Assembly (NCBI GenBank): GCA_963691655.1
Contig: OY829326.1
Location: 56,351,776-56,415,775, forward strand
Reading direction: 5' to 3'
Origin: Toxonevra muliebris
Lineage: Eukaryota > Arthropoda > Insecta > Diptera > Pallopteridae
DNA length: 64,000 bases
The translations under genes were made by a program, and so were the position numbers. Positions 1 to 11,689 of the stretch are shown here, one piece after another. Positions within the stretch are counted from its first letter, which is position 1. The number at the start of each line of letters is the position of its first letter. The notes beneath the pieces were generated by a model. The model made no database searches. It was not told the origin of the DNA and saw nothing but the letters and a program-made list of their open reading frames with translations.

Positions 1-26
1 GGTTCAAGTACCAAAAAAAATAAAAA

Positions 27-75
27 AATTATGTGTCTGCAAGCACTCACAGTAGAAGTAAATCTAGGTTGTTTA
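27..75 (-). repeat. End of the ~298-bp-monomer repeat, copy 1 (outer part)
   Basis: This short stretch, read on the minus strand, matches the terminal part of the repeats at 35673-36391 and 58991-59578 (shared CTTCTACTGTGAGTG and, with the last copy, AGACACATAAT). It stops exactly at the TA that borders the mariner end at 76, so the mariner landed in this repeat. The rest of the same repeat copy is found at 973-1410. Confidence 0.6.
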
Positions 76-972
76 CAGGGTGACAATCGTAAAGTGACGC
101 ACACATTTCATCAGTTATTTTCAAAAGGACGTACTTCCATTAAGTACAATTAAGTGTTAACATTGCATTCATTTGAACCCCACCACCTCATTCAATATAA
201 CCTCCTTTAGCCGGCACACATGCCTTCAATCGATCCGGAAATCGTAGGACTGTTCGCCGCAGGACTTCCTATTCAATTTCAGTCCAGGCTTTCTCTAATG
301 AATTTGTCAGCGACTCCAGGCTGTGGTGGTGAAATGCACAAGCCTTACTCTCTAAAATACTCCAAATAGATTCAAGTCTGGGGAGTATGGTGGCCATTCT
401 TGAGATGTTATGAATCCAGAAAAATTGTCTTTTATCCATGTTTGCGTTAATTTTGCCATGTGGGAAGGTGCAGAATCTTGCTGGAAAGTCCAGTTTTCAT
501 CTTGGACCCAGGGAAGAACATGTTCATTTAAAATGCTCCGATAAACAACCTGGTCGATTTTAACACCCTCTTCAACGAATATTAGAGGGGTTCTGGCATT
601 AGCGGAAACTCCAGCCCATACCATAACGGAACTCGGCCAACAATCCTATTTTGTTGCGATGATGATGCTAGTCACATTCGGTCATTTTGCGCATTGAAAT
701 GTTGTTCAACCGTGAAAATTTTTTCATCTGTAAACAAGATATTTTCAACATTTTTGAACACGGAGGAGCGTAGCAACGCCTTGTATCTTTGCAGTCGCAA
801 ATCTTTCTTTTTTTGTGTCAGATCTTGAGCTTTTCGGAGCTTGTACGGCTTAAGATTAAGCTTTGATTTTGCAATGATTCGCACTGTTTCACGGTTTACT
901 CCCACTTTCTTAGCGATTTTTCTCATTGAGCGCCTTGGATTTCGCTTGATTCGTTTACGAATTTTTTCTGTT
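76..972 (-). pseudogene. DD37D mariner (maT-like), 5'-truncated dead copy
   Basis: The plus-strand left edge is TA followed by CAGGGTGACAATCGTAAAGT, the same terminal inverted repeat as the fuller copy at 22546-23831. The coding sequence runs on the minus strand. Compared with that copy it has lost the N-terminal third. It also carries a TGG-to-TGA change in the MWLTSSS stretch, a 13-nt deletion after GRVQ, an in-frame 12-nt deletion removing TFGN, and another 13-nt deletion that removes NPMDYS and with it the third catalytic Asp. FTDEKIF and QQDSAPSH with the first two catalytic Asp remain. The broken edge near 972 runs straight into a different repeat, so the 118-residue reading frame starting at 1028 is a chimera. 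It cannot encode an active transposase. Confidence 0.85.
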
Positions 973-1410
973 TCTTCGTTTCTTACTGGTTTTACGAATT
1001 GTGTCATGGTTTTGTTATAGTGCAACAAAAACGCGATTTTTTATGTGACCGTTGTTGTTGAAGCTTTTGCACTCTTCGTCTGTTTTTTTCTGTTGATACT
1101 CTATATTTCTATTTATCGGCACAAAGATGACGTAGCACACATATATAAAACATTAAAGGAAAATTCACCTATATGGAATCAAGCTCTTTCACTAAGACAA
1201 TGAGATAAAACTGCAAGAAGTCGACTCTCTGCATGATTTAATGTAGCCGATCGCCATATGACTTCGTTCGCTAAACAATAACAACAGCATAACTTCGTTT
1301 CTTATTAGTTTCATATGAGTGCAACAACAACGCGAATTCCGTTGCAAAATTTTCGATTTACCCTCGCTAAAGAAGTTTCACTTCAAAAAACATGAAACTA
1401 GAACCAGAGT
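973..1410 (-). repeat. ~298-bp-monomer repeat, copy 1 (inner part)
   Basis: On the minus strand this matches the first monomer and the start of the second monomer of the repeat at 35673-36391: GAAGTGAAAC, GAGGGTAAATCGAAAATT, GTTGCACTCATATGAAACTA, a GTCGACTTC box, GAGTATCAACAG, then CTTCAACAACAACGGTCAC. The second monomer breaks off after CAGTAAGAAACGAAG where mariner sequence begins. No coding potential or classifiable motif was seen. Confidence 0.6.
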
Positions 1411-4400
1411 GTGAGCTCATCTGGTTTATCAACCCATACTAATAAAATTATTAGTATGGAAAATGATTATTCTGAATGAAATTGAAGATTGCGGCAAATA
1501 TCACTGTTGAGGAACCGTATGGGATTTCGAAACGATTGTCTGATCTGCCAGTTTTATGAATTTTTGTTATTCTTGTGGCATTATTGTTCAGTTTATTTAT
1601 TTTAAATATTTTTAAATAGAACAATATGGAAATCCATCAGATTTCGGTTGCAAGAGAAAAGGTTAACTTCAAGCTAGATTTAATAAGCAAATCGACTTTT
1701 GCTGAACTGCATTAAATCTAGCAATCTTCTTTGTTGTTCAACATCAACGAAATTGTCTAATCTTTGATTTTAATGTAAAATCAATCTTGCTCTACCGCTG
1801 CGAAATCTGACTGGCCAAAAGCATTTTAAAAACATGATGGCCAAGAACCAATTCTAACCTGCTAACTCGATGCTAACAGAAACCAGTTGGCATTCAGATC
1901 AATCGCTTCCTTCAAAAATTGCCTCCAAATACTGGCATGTAGTCCACAAGGAAGCAGAACACACAAACGTACGTCCGCAAGGAATCCTTCAATGGTCCAA
2001 CAAATCAGAGAATTAGCGAAATGTTGGGGAGAACTGAAAACGGTGGATAACGCCCGATCACTATAGAAGATTTTTGTTGAGTCCCTAGTGAGTGAGAAAG
2101 AAGAATAAAATTCATCGCTAAAGGCTCAGTATTCTTTAATGAGCACTTTGGGTTGTTCAAGGAGTGATTTGATCTAATTAGGGAATTCTAAGTAAAGATA
2201 CTGCATAGTAATAATAGTTTTCGTTAGATTTTGATATATGTATCGATTTTCTAAAAACATCAGGTTTGTGGACTGATTCAGAAAAAAAGCATGATTAGTT
2301 TTTGCAAACGAGCAAAAGTCGCACGAGCGCAGTTCAGAGTAAAAGGGAAACAAAATATGTTCATAGCAAAAACGGTTTAAGTCGTTGTGCCGTTTTTGCT
2401 CTGAAAGAATTGTTTTAACATTTTTACTTTCACTTTAAGTTTTTTTATTTTCACTCTAATTCATTTAACTTGTATCGTTCTTGCGCTAAGATATAAATTT
2501 ATTTCACTTTTGCTCTAATAAAAATGTTAACTCGCTTTTGCTTTCAGCCTCTCATATAAGCTGCTTTTGGAACCACAACCGACAGCTCGTTGGCTTTGTT
2601 GATGCTCTACATCCCTCTTAGGATTCAAGAAAGTAAGGAAGACCAAAAAGTACTCGTACGCTTTAGAGTTTCCATACTTGAGTTGCAGAATAAATTAAAC
2701 CATTATAAATTTATTTTTTTTTTTTGTATTATTCATTAGCGTTTTTATTTAATTTTCTTATTTTCTTATCTCTTCATCTTCAGTTTCAATAACTTACAAT
2801 AAAATAACTTACAAAAACCAAAAGTACGTTAATTTTCATTTTCATTATATTTTTTGTTCCAGTTATTTACATAATTTTATAGCATTTCCTTTCGTTTTTG
2901 TTTTGCTTTTAGTTGGTTTTACAATATGAAATATATTTTTGAATATATTTTATGAAGAATGATGTACCCAATATTTATGTTTGTATGTATGTATGAATAT
3001 ATAGTATTATGCTATAGACATATATGTATATTTATGTATATATACTATGTATATATATAGAAAATTGTAATTATTGTTTTATTGTTGTTGTATTTGTTGT
3101 CTTTTATTTTACAATATTTTTGTTTTTTGTTTTGCAAAAAGCTATAAAAGCCAAAGAAGTTTTGCTTGTTTTTTTTTGTCATACAAAAGATAATAATGAG
3201 TTTAAATGGAAATTTTTATTTAAAATACTAAAAGCTTGTTTTGCTTTAGAGTTTTTCTCTTCTTTGAAATTGATGATTCAGTTACGGACTCGAATACATT
3301 CAAGAGAACATCTCAAAGATAAACAGTTTTAAAAGGAACATTTTTTAAAATATTAAAAGTGCATGCCATTGCACGGAAGTTCATTTTAAGTAAGTAAAGA
3401 GAGTTAAAGCTTTAAAGCTTAAAGCTTTTCTCTTGCAAGCAAGAGAATATAATTCATGAGCAAGCGTAGGAAGTGATGTCACTATTTTGAGCTTACCTTT
3501 TAAAGCTTCAATGAATTAGAAGCTTTTAAAAACTTTCAAAATATTTAGAAAACTCTGCAGTGTTTTTAATTTCATAATTAGTTTCCTTATTTTCTTTACT
3601 TTTATCAGTGCTCAAATTCATTCGGAACAATTTTAATAAAATATCTTAAAACTTTGCATTATTCTGAGCTTTTCAACGTCTTTATTTTTCTTGCAACTTT
3701 AAGTTACATTACAAAAAAAGGACTTTGAAAGCTATTTCTGTTTTTCGTTTTGTGTCTCATTTCATCTTATACTATTGTCGTTTTATTTGTTTAATTTTTT
3801 TTTTAAGATAATTTTTGTAATATTTCTTAAGCTTAGCTACACATTTAGAAGTACATATCTTCAAATATATGCATGTATATATAACATTAGTAAATAATTA
3901 CATATATATATATATATTTATATATAGTTATTGTATATAATAATAGTATTGTTGTTCTTTATGTATACATTCTTTTTATAAATTATTGTTTTTTGTTTTT
4001 CTATTATTTTTGAGAAATGCTTTGCTGTCTATTTTTCTTTTAAAACTTTAACTCAAAATCATTGAACTAATCGAAGAAAATATTTTTATATTTTTTATTT
4101 TTATACAAATACATTATGAAAATTTCCTAGCGAGCGAAGTTTTTTAAAAACATATCTAGTTTCATTGATGAATTCTTTGTCTCATGTCTTAGAAAGAGAA
4201 GCTTAACGAACTTAGCACATTTACTAAGATTTTTCTTTATTTTTTATTTTTCAACCAATAATATATATTTATTTTTTTAAATATATGTATGTCATTATTA
4301 TTAAACTTTTCTTCCTTTATTCGAACATAAACAGCTTAATGCTTAATAATAGAAAATAAAAATATTATTTCTTCTAACATTTAGTTAACATACACAAATA

Positions 4401-4937
4401 CATAAAAAGTTTTAATTGTAAATTTACAATACATTTATACAGAGCTTTTTTCGTTTGTTTGTTTGTTTGTTTGTCTGTCTTCTAAGCAGCAATTGTGTTT
4501 GTTTTTAGTTTTTTGGTTTTATTTGGAAAATATTTTATTTTGATCTAAAATATACTTAGAAGAGCATTTTAAGTAACTAAGCTTTCTTCAATTCAATTCG
4601 TGATGATCATCCTGAAAAGAAAGAGAGAGAAAGGAAGTTGTATAATTAAAAGAAATCTTTATAATTTATTAAGAAAATTTAGTTAGATCTTTAAAAAAAT
4701 ATAAGATCATCTGATCATCTGATTATAACTGGTAAAAAAACTATCATTAAGTGGAGTATACATCAGAAAGAAAATTGCGGCAATCTCTTTCAAAATATAC
4801 TTTTGGAGTAAATTGCGTTGAACGAGAGACCGCCAGTTCCTTTTTTTTTATTTACCTCAGCCATATACTTTCAAAATGACTTTCTGAGAGCAACTTGAAG
4901 CAATTTTCTTGTGGTTAATCTTTTTGGGAGTGAAGCC
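1411..4937. other. AT-rich stretch with no recognised gene
   Basis: No conserved protein or element was recognised. Minor structure: an 11-bp-arm palindrome at 1435-1458 (CATACTAATAA / TTATTAGTATG), a 10-bp-arm hairpin GCAAAAACGG...CCGTTTTTGC at 2366-2399, TA-rich runs around 2940-3060 and 3890-3950, and a GTTT/GTCT microsatellite at 4452-4480. The 102-codon frame at 3024-3332 is low-complexity Phe/Val/Tyr translation of T-rich DNA. Confidence 0.5.
4452..4480. repeat. (GTTT)n/(GTCT)n microsatellite
   Basis: Tandem tetranucleotide tract, five GTTT-type units followed by GTCT units. Confidence 0.8.
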
Positions 4938-5055
4938 AGATTCACATACTGAGTTCGTACTCTCTTTTCGTTTTCTTTTTTATATTAAGTTTTTAAGCTT
5001 TCAATTTAAGCTCTCAATAGAGAGCGTAAAACTTCTAAAAGAAAAAAAAAATATG
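4938..5055 (-). repeat. MITE-1, left half of a split copy
   Basis: ATTCACATACTGAGTTCGTA, CTCTCTTTT and later GAGAGCGTAAAACTTCTAAA match the reverse complement of the intact copy at 32855-32980 (TTCACTGAGTGCCGAACTC, GAGAGCGAAAAACTTCAAAT). The matching other half lies at 6765-6842, about 1.7 kb away, with the decamer array in between. Confidence 0.5.
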
Positions 5056-5089
5056 TTTAAAAGTAAGTGATGGGGAGTAAAACGAAGGA

Positions 5090-6760
5090 AACCACTGAAT
5101 TTGACTTTTATATGTGAAATCTTATGACTCCGAAATCATGACCGCTTTGAAGTCACTTGAATACCCTTGAAGTTAAATGCAGTCATTTGGAGTCAATTGC
5201 AATTTGAAGTCAATTGGAGTCACTTGAAGTCTTTTGGAGTCAATTGGGATTTTGAAGTCACACACTCTCATGTACTAGACTTTCAAACAACGAACTGTTA
5301 TGCAGACTAGCTACAATGGAAAAAAAAAAACCACAATATAAGTGTATAGAACGGTAGTGGTAGTTTGTTTCAATATCTCTATTCAGTGAAGATATTTGGA
5401 ATCAAATCTGTAATTCTGGGTTATGATTTCAAATATTAGTAGCTTATATAGGATATTGAAAGATTAAGAACTATCACTAAGATCACTGATGAGGAATTGT
5501 GGCGGATTCCGAAACGGCCGACTGATTTGCCCGTCTCTATGTACATTGTTGTTGTTTATATATAACTTCAAATAACGAAATTGACATGAACTTAAGTTAT
5601 GACTTTGAAAATTAACCTCTAGATTTAATTTTCATAGTCTCTTAAAAAACTATCGTCATTGGAGTCAGTTGAAATCGTTTGGAGTCAATTAGGGTTTTGA
5701 AGTCAATTGAAGTCATTTGGAGTCAATTGGGGATTTAAAGTCAATTTGAGTCACTTGAAGTCAATTGAAGTCACTTGGAGTAAATTGGGATTTGAAGTCA
5801 ATTGGAGTCGCTTGGAGTCAATTGGAGTCATTTGGAGTCAATTGTGTTTTGAAGTCAATTGGAGTCAGTTGAAGTCATTTGGAGTCAATTGGGGATTTGA
5901 AGTCAATTGAAGTCACTTGGAGTCAATTGAAGTTAATTGGGATTTGAAGTCAATTGGAGCCACTTGGAGTCAAATAAAGTCACTTGAAGTTAAGTGGAAT
6001 CAATGGGGATTTGAAGTCAATTGGAGTCACTTGAAGTAAATTGGAATCAAATGGAACTCGTGTTTCAATATAAATATAATTTTTCTAATTTATTTAATAT
6101 TAAAAAGAAAATGTTTTGACAATAATTTCTGTGAAACTGACATTAGAGTATTGTAAATGAAATAACAAGGTGTATTACCCTAGAATAATGGAAAAAAAAA
6201 CATAAAAATGTATTAACAATATATAAGCTATAGCTCGTTAAAAAATTTTATTTTAATTCCTTACTGATTTGTACGTTTTCGAGATATTATAAGAAGTATA
6301 ATATTCTGAAAATTTTACCGTTCGAAACGTATTAAAGCGTGATATAAATGCAGTTAGAAATCGATTCAAATTGACTTCAAGTGACTGCAATTGATTTCAA
6401 ATTCCAAGTGACTTCAATTAACTCCAAGTGACTCTAATTGACTTTAATTGACTCCAATTGTCTTCAAATTCCCAAATGACTTCAACTGACTCCAATTGAT
6501 TTCCAAACCCCAATTGACTGTAAATGACTGCATTTGAGTTCAAGAGCATTCAAGTGACTCCAAGTGACTTCAAAGCAGTTATGATTTTGGAGTCATACGA
6601 TTTGCATTCCTATGATTTTAAAAAAAATTGCATTCTTTTGACTCTAAAAAAGACTTTCTAAATGAATAACCAATCGGCGACTCCAAAAAAGACTTCTAAC
6701 TGCATTTTTTATTCCGGAGTCAAATTGTCAGTTATTAGCTGTGACTTCAAGGTATTTAAT
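5090..6760. mobile_element. Foldback-like element made of 10-bp repeats
   Basis: Plus-strand 5115-5260 and 5650-6060 consist of imperfect decamers of the form AGTCANTTGR. From about 6360 to 6560 the same decamers appear in inverse orientation (ACTCCAAGTGACTTCAATTG type). The outer arms also pair outside the decamers: CTTATGACTCCGAAATCATG near 5120 mirrors the complement of the CATAACTGCTTTGAAGTCAC block near 6560-6600. Long inverted arms assembled from short tandem repeats are the hallmark of Drosophila FB (foldback) elements. No transposase was seen, and homology to FB itself is not claimed. The 67-codon frame at 5707-5910 is simply the translated array. Confidence 0.55.
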
Positions 6761-6764
6761 TGTT

Positions 6765-6842
6765 TGGAGAGAACAAAATTGAGAGTGTAAAAATTTCAGA
6801 TAGAAAAATTGAAAGTGACGGCGGCACTCCGTCGGTGAATCC
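6765..6842 (-). repeat. MITE-1, right half of a split copy
   Basis: GAGAGTGTAAAAATTTCAGA followed by GGCGGCACTCCGTCGGTGAA matches the second half of the 32855-32980 element read on the minus strand (GAGAGCGAAAAACTTCAAAT ... GCGGCACTCGGTCGGTGA). Together with 4938-5055 it frames the foldback-like structure. Confidence 0.5.
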
Positions 6843-8034
6843 GTCTTAAAGTCTGACTTCCATTGCATAATTTTTGTGGGCACAGTATCATTTCATGACC
6901 TATTTCTCAGCTTTTTATATTATATTTCAGATTAGGAAGTGTTCAGCTCATATAACCATTATGTTTACCCGATACATAAAGGAAAACGTAAAAGGATAAA
7001 AGGTATCAAGGTTTAAAAGAAAGAAACAGAAAGAAAATACGAGCGATTTTTTTTCAACTCGCCGCTTTCTTTATATTCTCAAATGGTTTAGTGTCTTTTA
7101 GGAATGAAAGAGGTTCAGGCAACCAGGTCCTGCAGGTATTGCAAAGATAGCGTTCGATATTGTTATTTTCTTCCTCGAGGCAGGATTTATATATCGATCA
7201 TCGATAAAACCTATGCAGGATATTAAGAGAATTCATTATAATCTTACAATTGCACATCCACTTATTGTGGTTACGAACTTTGTGGTGTTGCATGCAGCAA
7301 CCTTAGCCTGCACAGATTGCTCAGATTGTCACTTAGTTTTCTCAGGGCATGGCAATTACTACTTAACGTCACCCTTTAAAATACGGAAAAAAAATTTTAA
7401 CTTCTTAGAATAAATATTAAACATAAATAAATAAATTCAGAATTGTGTCATGTAAGAAAAGAAGAAAAAAAATACAAAATACTAAAATTGTTCAAGCTAA
7501 AGCTATTTATGTTTAAAGATTTCTTCTTTTATATTTATGTATATTTAAAATTTTCTTACTTTTGCATTTCTCCTCTATGTATAAGTAACCTGCATAGTTT
7601 TCATTTTGTAACGAAAATTTATTTTATATTTTCATTGATTTATGTACATTTTTCATTTGGCTGAACAATTTCTGTTTCCGCCTCGCCTGTGCATACTACT
7701 ATTTGCATATTTGTAGCATTTCGACATGGAAATGCAGTATGCAGTATACAGTAATGAAAATGGTTTTTCATACCTTTGCATTGGCGGGCTACTACTTCTG
7801 CTACATGCAGTACGAGCAGTACTAGACAATTTCTACAACTACTATGGACTATGTATGCACCTTTGTACTACGTATTTAATGGACAGCAATGAATTTTTCA
7901 TTTTTTTTTGTTTTTTTGTAATTTGCATAGTAAAGAATTGGATATGATAATATCAAAGAGCTTGTTCGGAATTTGAATTGAAAAAAATAATAATGAAAAA
8001 CAAAAAAATAGAGATAAAAATATAAAGAAAAACA
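6843..8034. other. No recognised gene
   Basis: AT-rich DNA. Short open frames at 7213-7413, 7443-7664 and 7726-7947 have no recognisable domain and a composition typical of random AT-rich sequence. Nothing further was seen. Confidence 0.5.
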
Positions 8035-8105
8035 AGTTGGGCTTCGCCTGTCCGGGAGGAATTGTACAGCTCGGGCGCGGCCGAACTTATACCCAGAATA
8101 GTGAA
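8035..8105. repeat. Short GC-rich repeat remnant
   Basis: AACAAGTTGGGCTTCGCC ... GGGCGCGGCCGAACTTATAC resembles the AACAAG...GTTCGG...CCGAAC...TATAC terminal motif that I recall from many fly introns and intergenic repeats. The contrast in GC content with flanking DNA supports an inserted fragment. The parent family is not known to me. Confidence 0.35.
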
Positions 8106-8109
8106 GTTG

Positions 8110-8282
8110 AGGCTGACAATTTGAACAAAGACTGGACAAATTGAAGTCGAATGGAGTCAGTTTGAATTCAGCATAGTCAAATTGAATTAAAAAAAAAACG
8201 ACAGTATGAACTTCGAATTGTTAAATTGAATTCTAAAGCAACCAAGTTCAATTCGGTATAGTCAAATTCATTCCACTCCATC
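8110..8282. repeat. Degenerate ~20-bp array (CAAATTGAATTCA type), left part
   Basis: Repeated CAATTTGAA / CAAATTGAATT / TCAGCATAGTCAAATT words at roughly 20-bp spacing. The same array resumes at 11690-12047, so the LINE remnants between them appear to have inserted in it. Confidence 0.55.
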
Positions 8283-8289
8283 GTTCGCA

Positions 8290-10195
8290 ATTAGCTTACT
8301 CTAAAGGTAAATCATCCGAAGTTGCCTTGTTAGCCATCCAATGTAAAGAGATTGCGCTGTGTGCTTTTCTTGACATTGACGATGATATTGACTTCGGTTC
8401 AATTTCCAGAGCTCTTGAACGTAAAGGTCTTGACTCTCTTACTATTACCTGGGTGGACGCCATGCTAAAAGAGCGTGAAATCTTGTCCACTCTTGGTAAT
8501 GCTTCCGCTTGCATCAAAGCCATTAAAGGCTGTCCACAAGGGGGCGTTCTATAGCGCCTTTCTTGGTAGTCGATAAACTCTTAGTTAAACTAGATGTTCA
8601 TGGTTACGAATCAAACGGATATATAGATGATCTATGATAGATGATCATTGCCTCTCGAAAGTTTGATTCAACCATTACAGAAGTAAGGAAATCAGCTCTC
8701 AAACTGGACTCATCAATAAACCCCAATAAAGCTATTTTTGTTTCTTTCTCTAGAAGGTACAAACTGGTTATTGGTCGCCTAGTCATTCACCACACATTTG
8801 TTGAATACTCTAACGAAGTTAAATATTTGGGTATCATAGTCGGTATAGACTTAGTTGGAGCTCTCACCTCAATGACGTCCCCTCACTAGGGCCTTTTGGG
8901 CTTGCAGAAAACTCTTTCGTAAGATCTGGGGTCTTACCCCCAAGATGATTTTCTGGCTGTATACTACGATAGTTAGGCTAATCGTAGCATATGCTGTATT
9001 AGTGTGGTGGCCTAAGGTTATCCAAGGCTCGACTATTAGCAAACTTAACAAGTTCCAAAGGCTTGCCTTTGCTTTGCGTACTTGTCCCACTCCTGCGATT
9101 GAGATGTTGTTCGGACTTGCACCTTTGTACATCTTCGTAAAGAAGATAGCTGCAATTACTGCTTTGAAGCTGCAAGTTTCATCCAACCGATCATTCTTAG
9201 TAAAATTCTTAATATCCTTATCTGCTCCGTGTCAGATTTTATGATTAGGGATCTAAACTTTAGCGGGAAATTTAATACCACCTTTCCGTCCAGGCCCGAT
9301 TGGAATCCCTTATTTCCCCAACTTCGGTCCCTTTGCATTTAATTGGTATACTGACGGTTCGAAAACCGATTGTGATTCTGGTGCTGACATTGTTGGATCT
9401 AACACTAGAATCTCAACTTCTTTAAGCACCTGGCTTAGTGTTTTTCAAGCCGAGTTATACGTGATTGAGACATGCGTCAGAATTAACCTTAATAAAGGTC
9501 TACAAGTTGCTAAGATTATAATCTTCTCTGACAGGCAAGCGGCTCTTAAGTCACTTTCATCATGGTGCTTCACTTCAAAGGTAGTAAAGGAGTGTTTTGA
9601 GAGTCTGCAGAAGTTGTCTATCCGTAACGAAGTCCCGCTTTGTTGGGCATTAAGCCAGTGTGACATTATAGGTAATCTAGCTGCTGATAAACTTGCCAGG
9701 CAGGGTTCAGCGAATTTTCACACATGCCCAGATCTATTCTGTGGAATCCGCTGGACTAGTTCCAAATCAATCATTGAGGCGTAGGCGAGGGACAAGTGGA
9801 TATCTTATTGGCATTCTGGTCAAGGCTTTAGTTAGGCAAAAAAACTTAATCCCTCTCTCACTATCACCAAATCCCTGAAGTTAAATAATACCGTTCTCAG
9901 ATTGCTAGTAGGTCTATCTGGTCAATATTTGTTCAGATACCACCAAAGTAAATTAGGTCTGTCACATGAGACAGATTGCCGTCTATGTATGAAGAATGAT
10001 GAAACGACATCTCACATTCTGTGTGAATGTCCAGCCTTGGCTTGGCAAAGAAGGGGTATTTTTCGTAAACCGTTTCTATCAACAAACGAATCATACACCT
10101 CTTCCTCAAAATATATTCTAGCCTTCATTAGGATAGTAGATCTTCTTTTGTCTTAATTTTGGGGCTTTGGTACAACTCGCCCCAACCGCTTCTTA
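8290..10195 (+). pseudogene. I/LOA-like LINE remnant: RT, RNase H and 3' end
   Basis: Reverse transcriptase and RNase H regions of a non-LTR retrotransposon, spread over all three plus frames by frameshifts and stops. RT shows ALCAFLDIDDDIDFGSI with the first catalytic Asp region, WVDAMLKEREI, the GCPQGGVL motif (stop directly after it), and the catalytic box YIDD at 8620-8631 followed by stops. 8945-9244 encodes the thumb-like VLVWWPKVIQ...RTCPTPAIEML stretch. RNase H begins near 9340 with WYTDGSKTD, then AELYVIE and ADKLARQGS near 9690. A C-terminal zinc-knuckle-like CRLC...SHILCECPAL follows near 9975-10035. The presence of RNase H and this order suit the I/LOA/R1 group. The 3' end TTTTGGGGCTTTGGTACAA near 10160 is shared with the SINE tails described below. 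Confidence 0.8.
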
Positions 10196-10200
10196 ATAAT

Positions 10201-11580
10201 TTTTTTTTTTGCGGGTAAGGGGGTAACGAATGTGCCTACCGCAACGTCAAAGGTGTCGTCACATCAATGGTATGAGGAGCTCTCAACCACCAAAAATTTC
10301 CCCCTTGTTTAGACTTGTACCCATCCTGGAATCGCTTTTGCATTCCTTCAGCGTGGAGTCCCTCTGTAAGTCAATTTAGACTACCGTCGTTGTACCTGTG
10401 TCTAGGTCCCGCTTCTTTGAGTGTAAAAGGTATTCGATGAATGTGGCTATTAATCGCCAATCCTCTTGGCTTACTGCCACATTTTCCGCAGTACGATGTC
10501 CCAGTTCGTCTTCTAGCAATTTTCGTTCTTCTCTCCACTAATCGCACACGAAAAAGGTGTAGTTTGCGTCATCTAAGGCCTTGTCGCCTTAAATACATTC
10601 AGGATTTACGGCTTCGACTATGTTGAACAGGTATTTTTGGAAGTACCTGTGTCCGGATAGCAGCTGCGTTACGTAGTAGTTAACTTCACCGAAGAATCTA
10701 CTGCACCATTTTTCTACGTTTGGAATTATCTTCGATGTCCACCTTCCTTTGGTTTCCGCTGACCAGTGATCCTTCCATAATTGTATTGTATGTGTTCTAT
10801 TCTGCATTCAGAGCTGTCTTCTTTCTTTTTCTAGTAGGTCTATTGGTATCGCTCCGCTTATTACTAGGACACCGTGCGATACGCCGAAGCAACTCGGAGA
10901 GCTGCTGTCCTCTGCACCTTGCCCAAAATCTTCCGTCGATGTTCAACCTTTATGGTATCCGCCCATACTTCGCTCAGGTACAGTAGTAACGAGTTTGTTG
11001 TATTTATGGACAGTTTTCTTCTGCTGGCAAGTGGCCCTCCGATATTTGCCATTAACCTGGATAGTGATGCTGTCATTTTAGCAGATTTTGCCGGTGCGTG
11101 CAGTATGTTCACTTGTTGTCGATCCTAACCCCCAGATATTTCGATGCCTTCGTCGTCTTAATGTTTTCCGAGTATACTCGCATATCTACTTCGAGCAGAA
11201 TACGCTTTCTTGTGAGAAGGATGAGCTCCGCCTTTTCGGCAGCTAAGCTGAAACTATGTGAATCGAGCCACGTTTGTGTTCTTATCATCACTTGCGTCAG
11301 TTTTCGTCTCGCCGTATCGGTGTCATGTGCGTTGATTACGGCCGCTATATCGCCTGCGTAGCTCACAAGATAGCAATCGTCTGCCATGTAGATGTTTAAA
11401 ATCCCGTCATAGCTAGCATCCCACAAATCTGGCCCGAGAATGGAACCTGACGTTATTTATTTCTCCGCTGAGTTCTCCTCGTGTCATAAATCAGCTTCCT
11501 GTCTTTTAAATAGCTACACATCATCTTCATTAGGTAGGCGGGTGTTTGGAACCGTCTTTCAAGTGCATCGATCATGTCAT
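10201..11580 (-). pseudogene. R1-like LINE remnant with poly(A) tail
   Basis: Minus-strand non-LTR reverse transcriptase. Near 11578 NDMIDALERRFQTPAYLM begins the retained RT core. ILNIYMADDCYLVSYAGDIA at 11349-11400 is the catalytic box, but YADD is changed to YAGD at 11349-11360, so the enzyme is dead even apart from frameshifts. TWLDSHSFSLAAEKAELILL and KYLGVRID follow. 10864-11112 carries SEVWADTIKVEHRRK. 10589-10807 has GRWTSKIIPNVEKWCSRF, LSGHRYFQKYL, and a DDANYTFFVC frame continues near 10500-10570. These words are typical of the R1 clade. The 5' half (endonuclease, ORF1) is absent. A T-run at 10201-10212 on the plus strand is its poly(A) tail, and it meets the 3' end of the preceding LINE tail to tail. 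Confidence 0.8.
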
Positions 11581-11689
11581 TCTATTCGTGGCGATGGGTA
11601 CCACTGGTTTTGAATGATGGTTCTTACTCCGTGCAATTTCTGCACTTTTAACTACGTTATCAATAATTATACTGAAATTAAACAAATTT

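Noticed and set aside
3024..3332. 102-codon Phe/Val-rich frame
   Set aside because: T-rich low complexity, no motif, no start or splice context.
5707..5910. 67-codon frame with repeated VNW/KSFGVNWGFEVN-like residues
   Set aside because: Direct translation of the AGTCANTTGR array; the periodicity is of DNA origin.
10441..11361. Plus-strand frames across the R1-like region
   Set aside because: Shadows of the minus-strand reverse transcriptase, whose conserved motifs are clear.
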